Source: an uncultured Lachnospiraceae bacterium
Lineage (GTDB): Bacteria > Bacillota > Clostridia > Lachnospirales > Lachnospiraceae
Reading direction: 5' to 3'
Assembly (NCBI GenBank): GCA_910584785.1
Contig: CAJUDX010000053.1
Location: 1-21,840 of the forward strand
DNA length: 21,840 nt
Part shown: positions 1 through 7,110 of the stretch, piece by piece
How positions within the stretch are numbered: the first letter of the stretch is position 1
Layout: each line of letters begins with the position of its first letter
Notes under the pieces: generated by a model
Database searches by the model: none
What the model was told of the DNA's origin: nothing
The model's input: only the letters and a program-made list of their open reading frames with translations
Made by a program: the position numbers and the translations under genes

Positions 1-938
1 TATATCTTCCCGCCAGTGTGTGAAAAAGTATATGTTTTTGTATATCCACCACCACCACCACCGCCGCCATTATAAATGCCAGAACTATCATTACATTCGT
101 AAGCACATGCCCCACCGCCGCCACCTCCAACTAAAAAAACAGTAACTTTACTGCCGTTGGGAATCGTAAGTGTCCCTGACGAAGTAAACGTATACTGTGA
201 CATTATGGTTGTTGCTGATGAGGTATAAGTTGTACTATGTACCCATTCTCCATTGTTCTGTGTCGCATAAGAAAATGCACGGAAATAATAGGTGGTGTTT
301 TCTGACGGCATCGTGCATATTGCAGTAGAAATTCCATTTGTATGGGAACTACTTCCTGAACCTTTATAAATTCTTGTACCGTCGGTTATACTGCTTGGAT
401 AACTCCCTGTCTTATAGACAATAATAACACCGGAAAATGGCCCCTTAGCCGGATTCTTCCATGTAAAAACAACCTGCTTTACTCCGTAAGGGGCCGCGCT
501 AAAAGACAGGATGGATTGTACTGCCATGCTTCCAGTTATCTTACTCCCCTTCACCCAGGCTGTTTTCCCGCTTAAAATATGACCTGCGGCAGCGGTTGCA
601 TCCGTCTGGGAAGCAAGGCTGTTTGCTGTTACTTTCCCACTGCCATTATGGTACCCTGCTGGAATCGTATAGCTTCCGCCGCAGTTAAGCGCTGCTGATT
701 TTTCCCCCTGGTTTGCCATCGTTCCTGTCCGTTTTGCCTTCGCATCTGTGTTATAGTATGTCTTTCCGGCCAACACCTGCGAATCGGCGGCGTTTCCGGT
801 AAGCTCCAGGGTTCCGGTAAGCGGCTCACCATCCGGCCCTACAATTACTGTACCCTTAAGCACGTCCCCTGCAGCTGCTGTTATCACATCCAGATCCGCC
901 CCGCTGCCACCACCGCCCGGCATCCATATCCTGCCCAT
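1..938 (-). CDS. Tail fibre / receptor-binding protein, N-terminal part (runs off left edge)
   Basis: I translated an open frame from an ATG at 938 to the window edge (312 codons, no stop). The start has an AAAGGGGG ribosome site and begins one base after the stop of the upstream gene. Residues about 15-130 hold three imperfect repeats of the form (V/I)LxGKT...TGxM, common in Firmicute phage fibres. Residues about 145-235 resemble a fibronectin type III-like module (FTWKNP, then YYFRAFSYA). Residues 271-276 and 291-298 are pure glycine runs after a VTVFLVGG strand, like the glycine-rich fibre/adhesin domains. It would sit at the tail tip and bind the host surface. The cell-binding end is probably beyond the window. 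The position after the baseplate genes supports the call; the exact fibre family is not recognised. Confidence 0.82.
   Translation of the reverse strand, partial: MGRIWMPGGGGSGADLDVITAAAGDVLKGTVIVGPDGEPLTGTLELTGNAADSQVLAGKTYYNTDAKAKRTGTMANQGEKSAALNCGGSYTIPAGYHNGSGKVTANSLASQTDATAAAGHILSGKTAWVKGSKITGSMAVQSILSFSAAPYGVKQVVFTWKNPAKGPFSGVIIVYKTGSYPSSITDGTRIYKGSGSSSHTNGISTAICTMPSENTTYYFRAFSYATQNNGEWVHSTTYTSSATTIMSQYTFTSSGTLTIPNGSKVTVFLVGGGGGGACAYECNDSSGIYNGGGGGGGGYTKTYTFSHTGGKI
45..128 (-). repeat. Two glycine-codon (GGN) tracts in the tail fibre gene
   Basis: On the coding strand there are six consecutive GGN codons at 128-111 and eight at 68-45; five of the latter are GGT in a row. Being triplet repeats, a slip would change glycine number without shifting the frame. 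They encode the glycine-rich part of the fibre. Confidence 0.85.
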
Positions 939-939
939 A

Positions 940-1368
940 CTACACCCCCTTTAAGCCGACTGCGATATCCACCACAGGCTTTTTGTACACCTTAAATGTT
1001 GCTGTATCATCCCCCACACTGGCTGTTCCGCTGGAAACAAGGCCAAAAGCTTTACTATATGCTTTTTGCTCTTCCAGTGTGGCCCCGTCTGGCAGGGCAC
1101 TTACCAGGATGGGCTCCATCTCCTCGGTAACTCCATTAACCGTTACTGTCTGTGTGTATGGTGCAGCACTCCCCATCCAGCCGGCAGCGGTAAGTGTCAC
1201 TAAAGTCACATGCTCCAGACGTTCTTTTTCCTCTTTCAGGTAAACTTCATTGTTCAGCAACGGCTCAATCACATTTTTAGCCATCTCAGCGCCATTCGAT
1301 ATTGTCTGCCTTGTCCACTCCTCCACATCCAAGGTAAATTCTGGCGGATTCTTTATTGCAAATGCCAT
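940..1368 (-). CDS. Small tail-fibre-associated phage protein (function unassigned)
   Basis: A 142-residue protein that starts at an ATG preceded by GGGAGGTGAT with five bases of spacing. It contains the segment VTLTAAGWMGSAAPYTQTV (about residues 57-75), a pattern I associate with small proteins next to tail fibres in Firmicute phages and prophages. The N-terminal half is helical and charged; the C-terminal half looks beta-rich. No signal peptide or membrane segment is seen. It lies between a collar-like protein and the fibre and its stop almost touches the fibre start, so it is probably a fibre attachment, accessory or chaperone-like protein. Being phage structural-region is well supported; the precise role is inference. 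Confidence 0.7.
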   Translation of the reverse strand: MAFAIKNPPEFTLDVEEWTRQTISNGAEMAKNVIEPLLNNEVYLKEEKERLEHVTLVTLTAAGWMGSAAPYTQTVTVNGVTEEMEPILVSALPDGATLEEQKAYSKAFGLVSSGTASVGDDTATFKVYKKPVVDIAVGLKGV

Positions 1369-1398
1369 AGCCTATCACCTCCCTTTGTCCAAACACCA

Positions 1399-1800
1399 TT
1401 AAAAAACTTCATCCATGTTATAAATCTGTGGAATGTCAGCGTCTTTTCCTTTTCTCGTAAATGTACGGTAAGCAACTAAATCCCCATCTTCATCATACAA
1501 TCCCATCTCGGAAATTTCTTCTCCGTCCAGTTCCCCGGCTTCCAATGTGGCAGTATACCTGCAGGTTGTCTGTTCATCATTTACATATTCGTGGGATTCT
1601 ATTTCTTTAACCAGCAATTCATTATACAGACCAACCTCATTTCCAGTGGTGGAAATGGGGTATCCATGTTCATCCACCCCGCCATTTCCCCAAGCCATTT
1701 GGATGATTGCCGGCAATGCCCTGTCCCCTGCATGAGCCATACATAACTTTTTTCGCCCCACTGCGGTAATTACTCCCTTATTCCCCTTTTCTAATGCCAT
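1399..1800 (-). CDS. Tail-collar / tail-fibre N-terminal-like protein
   Basis: A 133-residue protein. Two adjacent ATG codons lie at 1803 and 1800; the second has the better distance (seven bases) from the AGGAGG site, so I chose it. The opening (TAVGRKKLCMAHAGDRALPAI) and the segment QMAWGNGGVDEHGYPI resemble the N-terminal region of phage tail-fibre/collar proteins, which anchor fibres to the baseplate (compare phage P2 gpH N-terminus). The C-terminal part (EMGLYDEDGDLVAYRTFTRK) is a beta-type segment also typical of that domain. Here the domain stands alone rather than being fused to a long fibre, so it may act as an adaptor for the fibre encoded downstream. Confidence 0.7.
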   Translation of the reverse strand: MALEKGNKGVITAVGRKKLCMAHAGDRALPAIIQMAWGNGGVDEHGYPISTTGNEVGLYNELLVKEIESHEYVNDEQTTCRYTATLEAGELDGEEISEMGLYDEDGDLVAYRTFTRKGKDADIPQIYNMDEVF

Positions 1801-1810
1801 CATTCAACCT

Positions 1811-1838
1811 CCTAAACTATAATTCCTAAACTATAATT
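1811..1838 (-). repeat. Perfect 14-bp tandem duplication at a gene junction
   Basis: The 14-mer CCTAAACTATAATT (plus strand) occurs twice back to back at 1811-1824 and 1825-1838. The upstream gene's TAG stop lies in the first transcribed copy, and the second copy runs into the AGGAGG ribosome site of the next gene. It looks like a recent slip duplication of the intergenic spacer. Confidence 0.9.
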
Positions 1839-2934
1839 GGTAAATTCCTCCATTTAATTTGCGACTTCCATCAAGCAGCCAGGTACCATCCAGCATATTT
1901 CTGTTTTCTACAATCACCTCTCCGGCTCCAGCGCTAACTTCCACCGCCACCTGCATCGCCATGCTTTTCGTTGTCCCCTCCCGGCACTCCGCCGATACCT
2001 GAACCGTTATCTTCTGGCGGCTTTCTATCTGCTCTTTCGCGCTGCCTAAAGCAAAGCTGACCTTTGTTTCCTCCCCCGGTGTCCCAACGGCCTTAGCCGT
2101 AAAGCTCACTTCCTCTGCGGAGGTAATGTTGCACTTCGCAGAGGCCTTTATTGCCATCCTCTCAAGACTGTTCACCATTTCCTCTGTATGTATCAGAAAA
2201 TGTAGCTGAGAATTTTCCTTCGAACCAGCTAATACCTGGGTCACAAACTTTACACCAACCGGATAAAAGTCTATCCGCTCTCCGCCGTCATATCCATTCA
2301 GTTCCCGGCTTCCGTCAAGAATCCAGGTACCATCCAGCAAAAGTTTCGGGAGATTATAACGGGGGTAGAATACCGTTGTAAATGTAATTGCCATGGAATG
2401 TTCAATACTTAAATAAAAAGAATCCCCATATATCTTTCGCAAAAAAATCCCCACACCACTTGCCCGTATACACAAGTTTGCATGGAACTCAACAGGATCT
2501 ATTTCATCAAGGTTCAGCATTGGTGTTTCAAAAACAATCATTGCAGGGTGTTTCGGATCTTCCTTATAGTAAATATTTTCATACCCCCATAAAAGTTCTA
2601 TCCCTGCAACCAAGTCATAATATGTGCACTCGCTGGTATTACGCAAAATCTTATATTTCATGAACCTACGGTAACGTTCGTCAGCAATCACCGGCTCCAA
2701 AGCGCCCACCCCAGCCAACTCCCCCGCCTCTTTTCTGCTCAATGGCAAAATCGTTCCAACATAATCCAGATTTTTTCCCGCTGCTGTTTCGAGATTCAGA
2801 TTTACATTAAGATCATGAAAAACCTCCTGCAGTTCCTGAAGCTGCTTTGCAAAGGCTTTCACCAGCACTTCTATGTTATGCTTCCCCAGAAACTGCTGCG
2901 GCATATCCCCAAGCCAGCGGTCAGCTATCTGCAT
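1831..2934 (-). CDS. Baseplate / tail protein (DUF2612- or tail protein I-like)
   Basis: A 367-residue protein following baseplate J, the usual place of tail protein I / DUF2612-type proteins that link the baseplate wedge to fibres. The start is an ATG with GAGGTGAT five bases upstream, overlapping the end of the J gene by 14 bases. Residues 1-60 (LVKAFAKQLQELQEVF...GKNLDYVGTIL) and 80-120 (DERYRRFMKYKILRNTSE...YYDLVAGIELLWG) match the pattern of that family, in which an N-terminal helical part is followed by a beta domain. A 16-residue hairpin motif occurs twice, at 199-214 and 347-362. The family name rests on pattern memory; the tail/baseplate role is strongly supported by position. Confidence 0.78.
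   Translation of the reverse strand: MQIADRWLGDMPQQFLGKHNIEVLVKAFAKQLQELQEVFHDLNVNLNLETAAGKNLDYVGTILPLSRKEAGELAGVGALEPVIADERYRRFMKYKILRNTSECTYYDLVAGIELLWGYENIYYKEDPKHPAMIVFETPMLNLDEIDPVEFHANLCIRASGVGIFLRKIYGDSFYLSIEHSMAITFTTVFYPRYNLPKLLLDGTWILDGSRELNGYDGGERIDFYPVGVKFVTQVLAGSKENSQLHFLIHTEEMVNSLERMAIKASAKCNITSAEEVSFTAKAVGTPGEETKVSFALGSAKEQIESRQKITVQVSAECREGTTKSMAMQVAVEVSAGAGEVIVENRNMLDGTWLLDGSRKLNGGIYQL
1849..1896 (-). repeat. Second copy of the LDGTW/LDGSR/LNG motif in the baseplate protein
   Basis: Encodes MLDGTWLLDGSRKLNG (residues 347-362), nearly identical to residues 199-214 of the same protein. The two DNA copies share the stretch CCAGGTACCATCCAGCA (plus strand). Confidence 0.85.
2293..2340 (-). 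repeat. First copy of the LDGTW/LDGSR/LNG motif in the baseplate protein
   Basis: Encodes LLDGTWILDGSRELNG (residues 199-214). With the copy near the C terminus it frames a segment of roughly 130 residues, suggesting two beta-hairpin caps around a domain. Confidence 0.85.
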
Positions 2935-4387
2935 GAAATATCACCTCAATTCTCTTTTCATCCATCAGCACTTTCTGCCTGGATGTTGCTGGTATATTTT
3001 TAAGCTGGTAATCACTTTCACCCGGAACATAAGAAGTATCTATGCTGTACGCTGTATAAATATCGATATAGGAAACTCCTGCTACCCTGCTGTAAATCCC
3101 GTCATTTAAAAGCTGTGTCAGCAAACTCTCCCCCGCGGATAACCGGCTTCCATCTTCCAAAACAGACTGCACGGTCAACCGCGCATAATTTATTGGCAGC
3201 CTGCTTTCGTCCCCATGAAGCACAATTTTAAGCCAAGCATACAAATACTCCGGACGATTAAAACGTACAGGTATGGAATCACCATAACTTCCAGGAACGT
3301 CAACCACAACATTCCCATAAGTCTGGATACCGCCGGCCTTTCTGCGCAGAATTGCACTGGCTATCTCGGATGCATCGCCGCCCTCAACAATAATCTCTAT
3401 GCTGTGCGGTGGCATACCTCTTGCATTAACATTTTCAGTATCGTTTTCATAGCCGGTTGCCGATTCCACATTGACCACATTATTAAGCAATTCTGCAACA
3501 ATACTGTCGATCATCGTATTGGAACGCAGGGCCGACTTTGCTATGTAGGACTGCCTCAGTTCAATATCGGTTTCTGCTAATCTCCCATAAATCGGCTCTA
3601 AAAGATTAGTCACCCCCTTAACGCCAGAGATATTGTTCACCATCTTACAGATAATGCCATAAGGCAGGGTGATTTTGCCGTAATCCTGAGTAAAGAAATT
3701 CGCTATCGTTGTAACGCTGGCTGTTGTCAGATTATCCGATAAAACCAGCATACTGCTTCTTGCTTTTACCGTGTCTTCAATTCTAAGCACATCGCCGGAT
3801 TCCTCTGCAATCACCTGTACTGTATACGCCTTGCTTGCTTTTAGTGCCGTTTCCAGTCCTGCGATAATGGCTTTTTCATTCCCACCATCATTGCTGTAGC
3901 TGTAGCTTTCACCATTAATTCCTACCGTATAAACCCCAGTCTGTACCGCAGCAACCACAACATCTACCGAATTAAACGATTCCCTGCTAATCTGAAATTC
4001 CTGGGCAGAATAAAGTCGGATTTCCGGCATGGTATTCGTTGCAACAATCACCCCATAACGAACATGCGTCCCATCGTTCCCTGTGCAGTGCAGAGGATAA
4101 CAGGTACGTTGATTCGGCGCTCTTCGGATTCCGCCATACTGCACAGCATTATCCAGATTTATCCCATCAGCTGTAGCCGGAAATTTAGCATAATAGCTAT
4201 CCTGTGCTGTTTCCCATAAATCTGCAATCTGACCTGTAAAAGTCATAATTAAAGTCTTTAAAAAGGAAGTTCCTAATAACCGGGTATCTACTCCAAACCC
4301 AGCGGTTAAATCTGCATGAACCTCTTCCAGAATCACATCCAATCGTTTTAAAACAAAGCCTTTATCTGTTACTCCGTATTCGGACAC
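2921..4387 (-). CDS. Baseplate J / gp47-like protein
   Basis: A 488-residue protein of the usual length for the baseplate J (P2 gpJ / Mu gp47) family, which builds the wedge around the hub and triggers sheath contraction. The N-terminal region has the family pattern DLWETAQDSYYAKFPATADG then LDNAVQYGGIRR (about residues 56-92), and the middle has LRQSYIAKSALRSNTMIDSI and VESATGYEND. The start codon is GTG at 4387 with GGAGGTGA seven bases upstream. The gene overlaps the preceding gp25/W-like gene by 19 bases and the following tail gene by 14, a normal wedge-cluster arrangement. No truncation is seen. Confidence 0.93.
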   Translation of the reverse strand: MSEYGVTDKGFVLKRLDVILEEVHADLTAGFGVDTRLLGTSFLKTLIMTFTGQIADLWETAQDSYYAKFPATADGINLDNAVQYGGIRRAPNQRTCYPLHCTGNDGTHVRYGVIVATNTMPEIRLYSAQEFQISRESFNSVDVVVAAVQTGVYTVGINGESYSYSNDGGNEKAIIAGLETALKASKAYTVQVIAEESGDVLRIEDTVKARSSMLVLSDNLTTASVTTIANFFTQDYGKITLPYGIICKMVNNISGVKGVTNLLEPIYGRLAETDIELRQSYIAKSALRSNTMIDSIVAELLNNVVNVESATGYENDTENVNARGMPPHSIEIIVEGGDASEIASAILRRKAGGIQTYGNVVVDVPGSYGDSIPVRFNRPEYLYAWLKIVLHGDESRLPINYARLTVQSVLEDGSRLSAGESLLTQLLNDGIYSRVAGVSYIDIYTAYSIDTSYVPGESDYQLKNIPATSRQKVLMDEKRIEVIFHADS

Positions 4388-4731
4388 AATAACTTCACCT
4401 CCCCCTTAATCGTTTCTCTGTCGGTCAAAGCAACATACCGGATAATCCCTGTTCTGGACCTGCTGTCATAAACAATGTCTACCTCTTTAACTTCGGTTAC
4501 TTCCTCAACTTCAAAGATTTTTTCCCGAACAAGCGCCTCAAAAAAATCAGTATCTGGACTTTTTACAAACAAATGGCTTAGATAAGGCAATCCTTCTTCC
4601 CTATCCCATCGCCACTCGCTTTCAAACCATCTCAGCTTGATATTTATTTTCTGTGCCACAGACTCCCCAAAAAGGATATCTCCTTGAGGCGAAATCCGCA
4701 GATCTCCTTCATTGCCCAGCCAAATATCCAT
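4369..4731 (-). CDS. Baseplate wedge protein, gp25/W-like (DUF2634/XkdS-like)
   Basis: A 120-residue protein between the spike and baseplate J, the standard place for the gp25/W wedge protein. The start MDIWLGNEGDLRISPQGDIL and the segment QKINIKLRWFESEWRWDREEGLPY (shown by its key features: a basic/aromatic stretch at about residues 28-50) match short proteins of this family, which have a lysozyme-like fold without activity and tie the wedge to the sheath. The C-terminal half (VEEVTEVKEVDIVYDSRSRT) is a beta-hairpin region. ATG at 4731 has AGGAG nine bases upstream, and the start lies inside the last codons of the spike gene (23-base overlap). Confidence 0.85.
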   Translation of the reverse strand: MDIWLGNEGDLRISPQGDILFGESVAQKINIKLRWFESEWRWDREEGLPYLSHLFVKSPDTDFFEALVREKIFEVEEVTEVKEVDIVYDSRSRTGIIRYVALTDRETIKGEVKLLCPNTE

Positions 4732-5215
4732 AAATATGTTCTCCTGTTATATTTCCAGACGATGTGATATTACCCTCTACTTCCAGATTTCCACGGATAA
4801 CCACTGCATTTTGTGCACATGCTTTTTCAACAAGCCCACATCCTAAAGACAGCAAACCGGGAATAGCCACAGCATTCGTCAAATCGAAACGAAGCGGCGT
4901 CTCTGCTTCTGCACTGCTTCTCCATTCATCAAGTTCCGCTTCAGAAAAAATAACCAAACAGCTGTCACCGCTGTTTACCGGAAACGCAATCCCTATCCCG
5001 GCTGTCTGGGAAAATGGAAAGACAAGCGGAACCTCTGTCAAAAGGGGATATTCCAGCTTTTTTCCACTGTGGGTAAGATATTTTCCGTAAGGCTTTATCT
5101 GTGCTGTAGCCTTTCGTGGATCAACCGAAATAATCTTCCCTGGCAGTGCTGTATGTATCTCATACATAACACTTTTTGCCGTCTCTTCTACCTGCTGAAC
5201 AAACTCCTGCATCAT
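4709..5215 (-). CDS. Membrane-puncturing spike, gp138-like / baseplate V-like
   Basis: Starting at the ATG at 5215 (AAGGAGG eight bases upstream; a second ATG follows directly) gives 168 residues. A longer frame extends back into the hub gene but has no ribosome site there. Residues about 15-45 (EIHTALPGKIISVDPRKATAQIKPYGK) form an OB-fold-like start typical of the gp138/V spike family, followed by PVNSGDSCLVIFSEAELDEW, a signature of these proteins. The C-terminal end (VIRGNLEVEGNITSSGNITG) is a short beta-helix-like repeat suited to the needle tip. It would form a trimer at the tail tip that pierces the cell envelope. The neighbouring hub and wedge genes agree. Confidence 0.87.
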   Translation of the reverse strand: MMQEFVQQVEETAKSVMYEIHTALPGKIISVDPRKATAQIKPYGKYLTHSGKKLEYPLLTEVPLVFPFSQTAGIGIAFPVNSGDSCLVIFSEAELDEWRSSAEAETPLRFDLTNAVAIPGLLSLGCGLVEKACAQNAVVIRGNLEVEGNITSSGNITGEHIYGYLAGQ

Positions 5216-5228
5216 CCATATCGCCTCC

Positions 5229-6110
5229 TTATATCCGCTCGCTTTCTGCTGCAATTTCCAGCAGCTGCGCCGTACATATCCAGTCCCCTTCCATGTTATC
5301 GCCGTCAAAAGTAACCTTGTGCACACGAAAATATCCGCTGGCTATACTGCTTTCCAGCTGGACAGTATCATTAATGCCAATCGCGCCATTAAGCAGATAT
5401 TCTACTTCCCAGCCCGTTAAGGCTTTCTCGTTTTCTTTATTGGAACCAATCACAATTCGTTTCGGCGTACCAATCAGACCAGTGTTACTGTTTAGTACAT
5501 AGCCAACCGCCGCTACCGGATGTCCGGGGAAAGTAATCTGCAAAATTTGATTCTGCATCGTCCAAACGTGCCCGCAGCACTCCGCTATTTTCTGCAGGGC
5601 CGTCCGAGCCTGCCCCACAAAGCTAAATCCATTTGGCAGCACTTTATATTCCAGACCATCAGCAAATAAAATTGCAACCCCCATCTGCCCAGCAATATAA
5701 CTGTACACCTCTCTACTATCTACGGCCCCATTAAACGATATGGACAGAACGCAATCCCTCAATTCCACTCGACCATCCACCACTTCCAGTTCGGTCATCC
5801 GATCAGCTCCATCCATAGAGGTTGACGCATGGGTGATATTTCCGACTAAAATCAGCGCATTGTTATTCCCATACCCAGCCTTTAATTCCAGTACACAATC
5901 CGCTGTATCCAACACTTTAAGATTCTGGTCAGAAAGGTTCCATATCTGCACTTTGGCTGTGTTGGCGGCCTCTGCATCCGATTTTTCCACACTAAACGAG
6001 ATATGGAGCGGTGTTTCTGCCGGACTGCTCATGTTGCCGATTTCAAAACCACTGCTTCCCATTGCCCCGCATTTCATACTATAGGTTCTTAAAAAATTTC
6101 TTCCTTCCAT
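5229..6110 (-). CDS. Baseplate hub protein (gp27 / protein D-like)
   Basis: I chose the ATG at 6110, which has GGAGG nine bases upstream and begins just after the preceding stop; an upstream extension of the frame is not preceded by a ribosome site and lies in the other gene. The product is 293 residues. It opens with a beta domain (LHISFSVEKSDAEAANTAKVQIWNLS, key pattern 'NxAxVxIWNLS') seen in hub proteins of Firmicute and cyanobacterial myophages, then LELKAGYGNNNALILVGNIT, a hub/gpD hallmark (about residues 70-95). The hub ring joins the tube end to the spike. Gene order plug-hub-spike supports the call. Confidence 0.86.
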   Translation of the reverse strand: MEGRNFLRTYSMKCGAMGSSGFEIGNMSSPAETPLHISFSVEKSDAEAANTAKVQIWNLSDQNLKVLDTADCVLELKAGYGNNNALILVGNITHASTSMDGADRMTELEVVDGRVELRDCVLSISFNGAVDSREVYSYIAGQMGVAILFADGLEYKVLPNGFSFVGQARTALQKIAECCGHVWTMQNQILQITFPGHPVAAVGYVLNSNTGLIGTPKRIVIGSNKENEKALTGWEVEYLLNGAIGINDTVQLESSIASGYFRVHKVTFDGDNMEGDWICTAQLLEIAAESERI

Positions 6111-6114
6111 GGCT

Positions 6115-6432
6115 TTATTCCTCCAGTTCAGAATTAGGGATATAAATAAATTCTGCAGTTTTATCTTTAAATGCTTCCCTGCCAACCTTATCCATATCTG
6201 ACAGACAGCCAAATACCCCATCTGGCAGCCTGGTATCTGTATAATAATGCAACAGAGGAAAATTCGGCACGATCTTTGTCATAGCGATAATCGGGCTTTT
6301 TTCTCTGTCATACAGCCCAAAACTCCAATTATCATAACTTTCATTGTAGGTAAACCGCAGAATGTATTCTTTTTCATTGATTGACAGGGTTGACATGCTG
6401 TCATTCATATCCGGCACTTTAATAAATAACAT
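6115..6432 (-). CDS. Baseplate plug protein (Pam3 gp18-like, DUF6983-like)
   Basis: A 105-residue protein with an ATG at 6432 and AGGAGG ten bases upstream. The beta-rich sequence (EYILRFTYNESYDNWSFGLYD, with an aromatic strand near residues 27-41) and the short PDGVFGCLSD loop resemble the small plug proteins of simple contractile baseplates, which close the tube lumen at the hub. It sits between the Dit-like protein and the hub, where this family is normally encoded. The assignment rests on the pattern and position; a minor baseplate protein of another family is the alternative. Confidence 0.75.
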   Translation of the reverse strand: MLFIKVPDMNDSMSTLSINEKEYILRFTYNESYDNWSFGLYDREKSPIIAMTKIVPNFPLLHYYTDTRLPDGVFGCLSDMDKVGREAFKDKTAEFIYIPNSELEE

Positions 6433-6448
6433 CTACTGTCATCCTCCT

Positions 6449-7105
6449 TTAAATAAATCCCATCCCGCTGGCAGCCCCATACAAGATGGACTGGCTCTTT
6501 TTTGCCTGGCTGTTACTGTTTTTATTGTTGAAGTTTTCTTTATTACTGCTGCTTAAAACCGTCCCTTCCCCTGATGACTTACTGGAAACAACCGAGGTCG
6601 AAGCCGTTCCTGCGTTTGCCTGGGTTTCCCCGGATTTCAGGATATAAGCGGGTATTTCTGCGGTCTTTCGTTCTGTAATACGTACTTTCTGCGCCGATAA
6701 GCTAATTTCCCTGGCATAACCTATCTCTCTGGACTTTTTAAAGGAAATGCTGGTAAGTCCCATATTGGTATAAATTGCATCATTGGTCACAATCTTCACC
6801 AGCTGCTTTTCCAGCCAAAGCTTTTCTATCTTGTCGCAAATCTGCCTTACCCGATCCCTAGAGCAACCATGCCGATACAGCCATGTAACTGGTGTGTTAC
6901 TTACATACAGCGTCATTTGAATACAGAGAGGTTCTAAAATAATTGCATCCGATACCGGAAAACCCATTTCAACCGGGTATACAGGAATAGTAGCTGCCAA
7001 CGTTTTACTTTCATCGATCAATGCATCAAACTCTATCCCGGCAATGGATACTGGTGAAAGAATCTTTTTTGTCACCGATACAGACGCAACTGCTCTTCTT
7101 GCCAT
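6449..7105 (-). CDS. Dit-like baseplate / distal tail protein
   Basis: The ATG at 7105 (product 218 residues) is preceded by AAGGGGGTGA, five bases away; a GTG at 7114 overlapping the tape measure stop would add three residues but has no proper spacing. The sequence shows an N-terminal beta domain (ISPVSIAGIEFDALIDES-like start, then TIPVYPVEMGFPVSDAI) characteristic of the Dit-like N-terminal domain in myophages, followed by the substituted segment ITERKTAEIPAYILKSGE. The last 60 residues are a serine/asparagine/lysine-rich, low-complexity tail, probably flexible. Dit-like proteins ring the bottom of the tail tube and connect to the hub. It follows the tape measure directly, as expected. Confidence 0.8.
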   Translation of the reverse strand: MARRAVASVSVTKKILSPVSIAGIEFDALIDESKTLAATIPVYPVEMGFPVSDAIILEPLCIQMTLYVSNTPVTWLYRHGCSRDRVRQICDKIEKLWLEKQLVKIVTNDAIYTNMGLTSISFKKSREIGYAREISLSAQKVRITERKTAEIPAYILKSGETQANAGTASTSVVSSKSSGEGTVLSSSNKENFNNKNSNSQAKKSQSILYGAASGMGFI

Positions 7106-7110
7106 CTCCT

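Noticed and set aside
6111..6221. N-terminal extension of the hub protein by 37 codons
   Set aside because: It lies inside the plug gene in another frame and lacks a ribosome site; the ATG at 6110 has GGAGG at nine bases.
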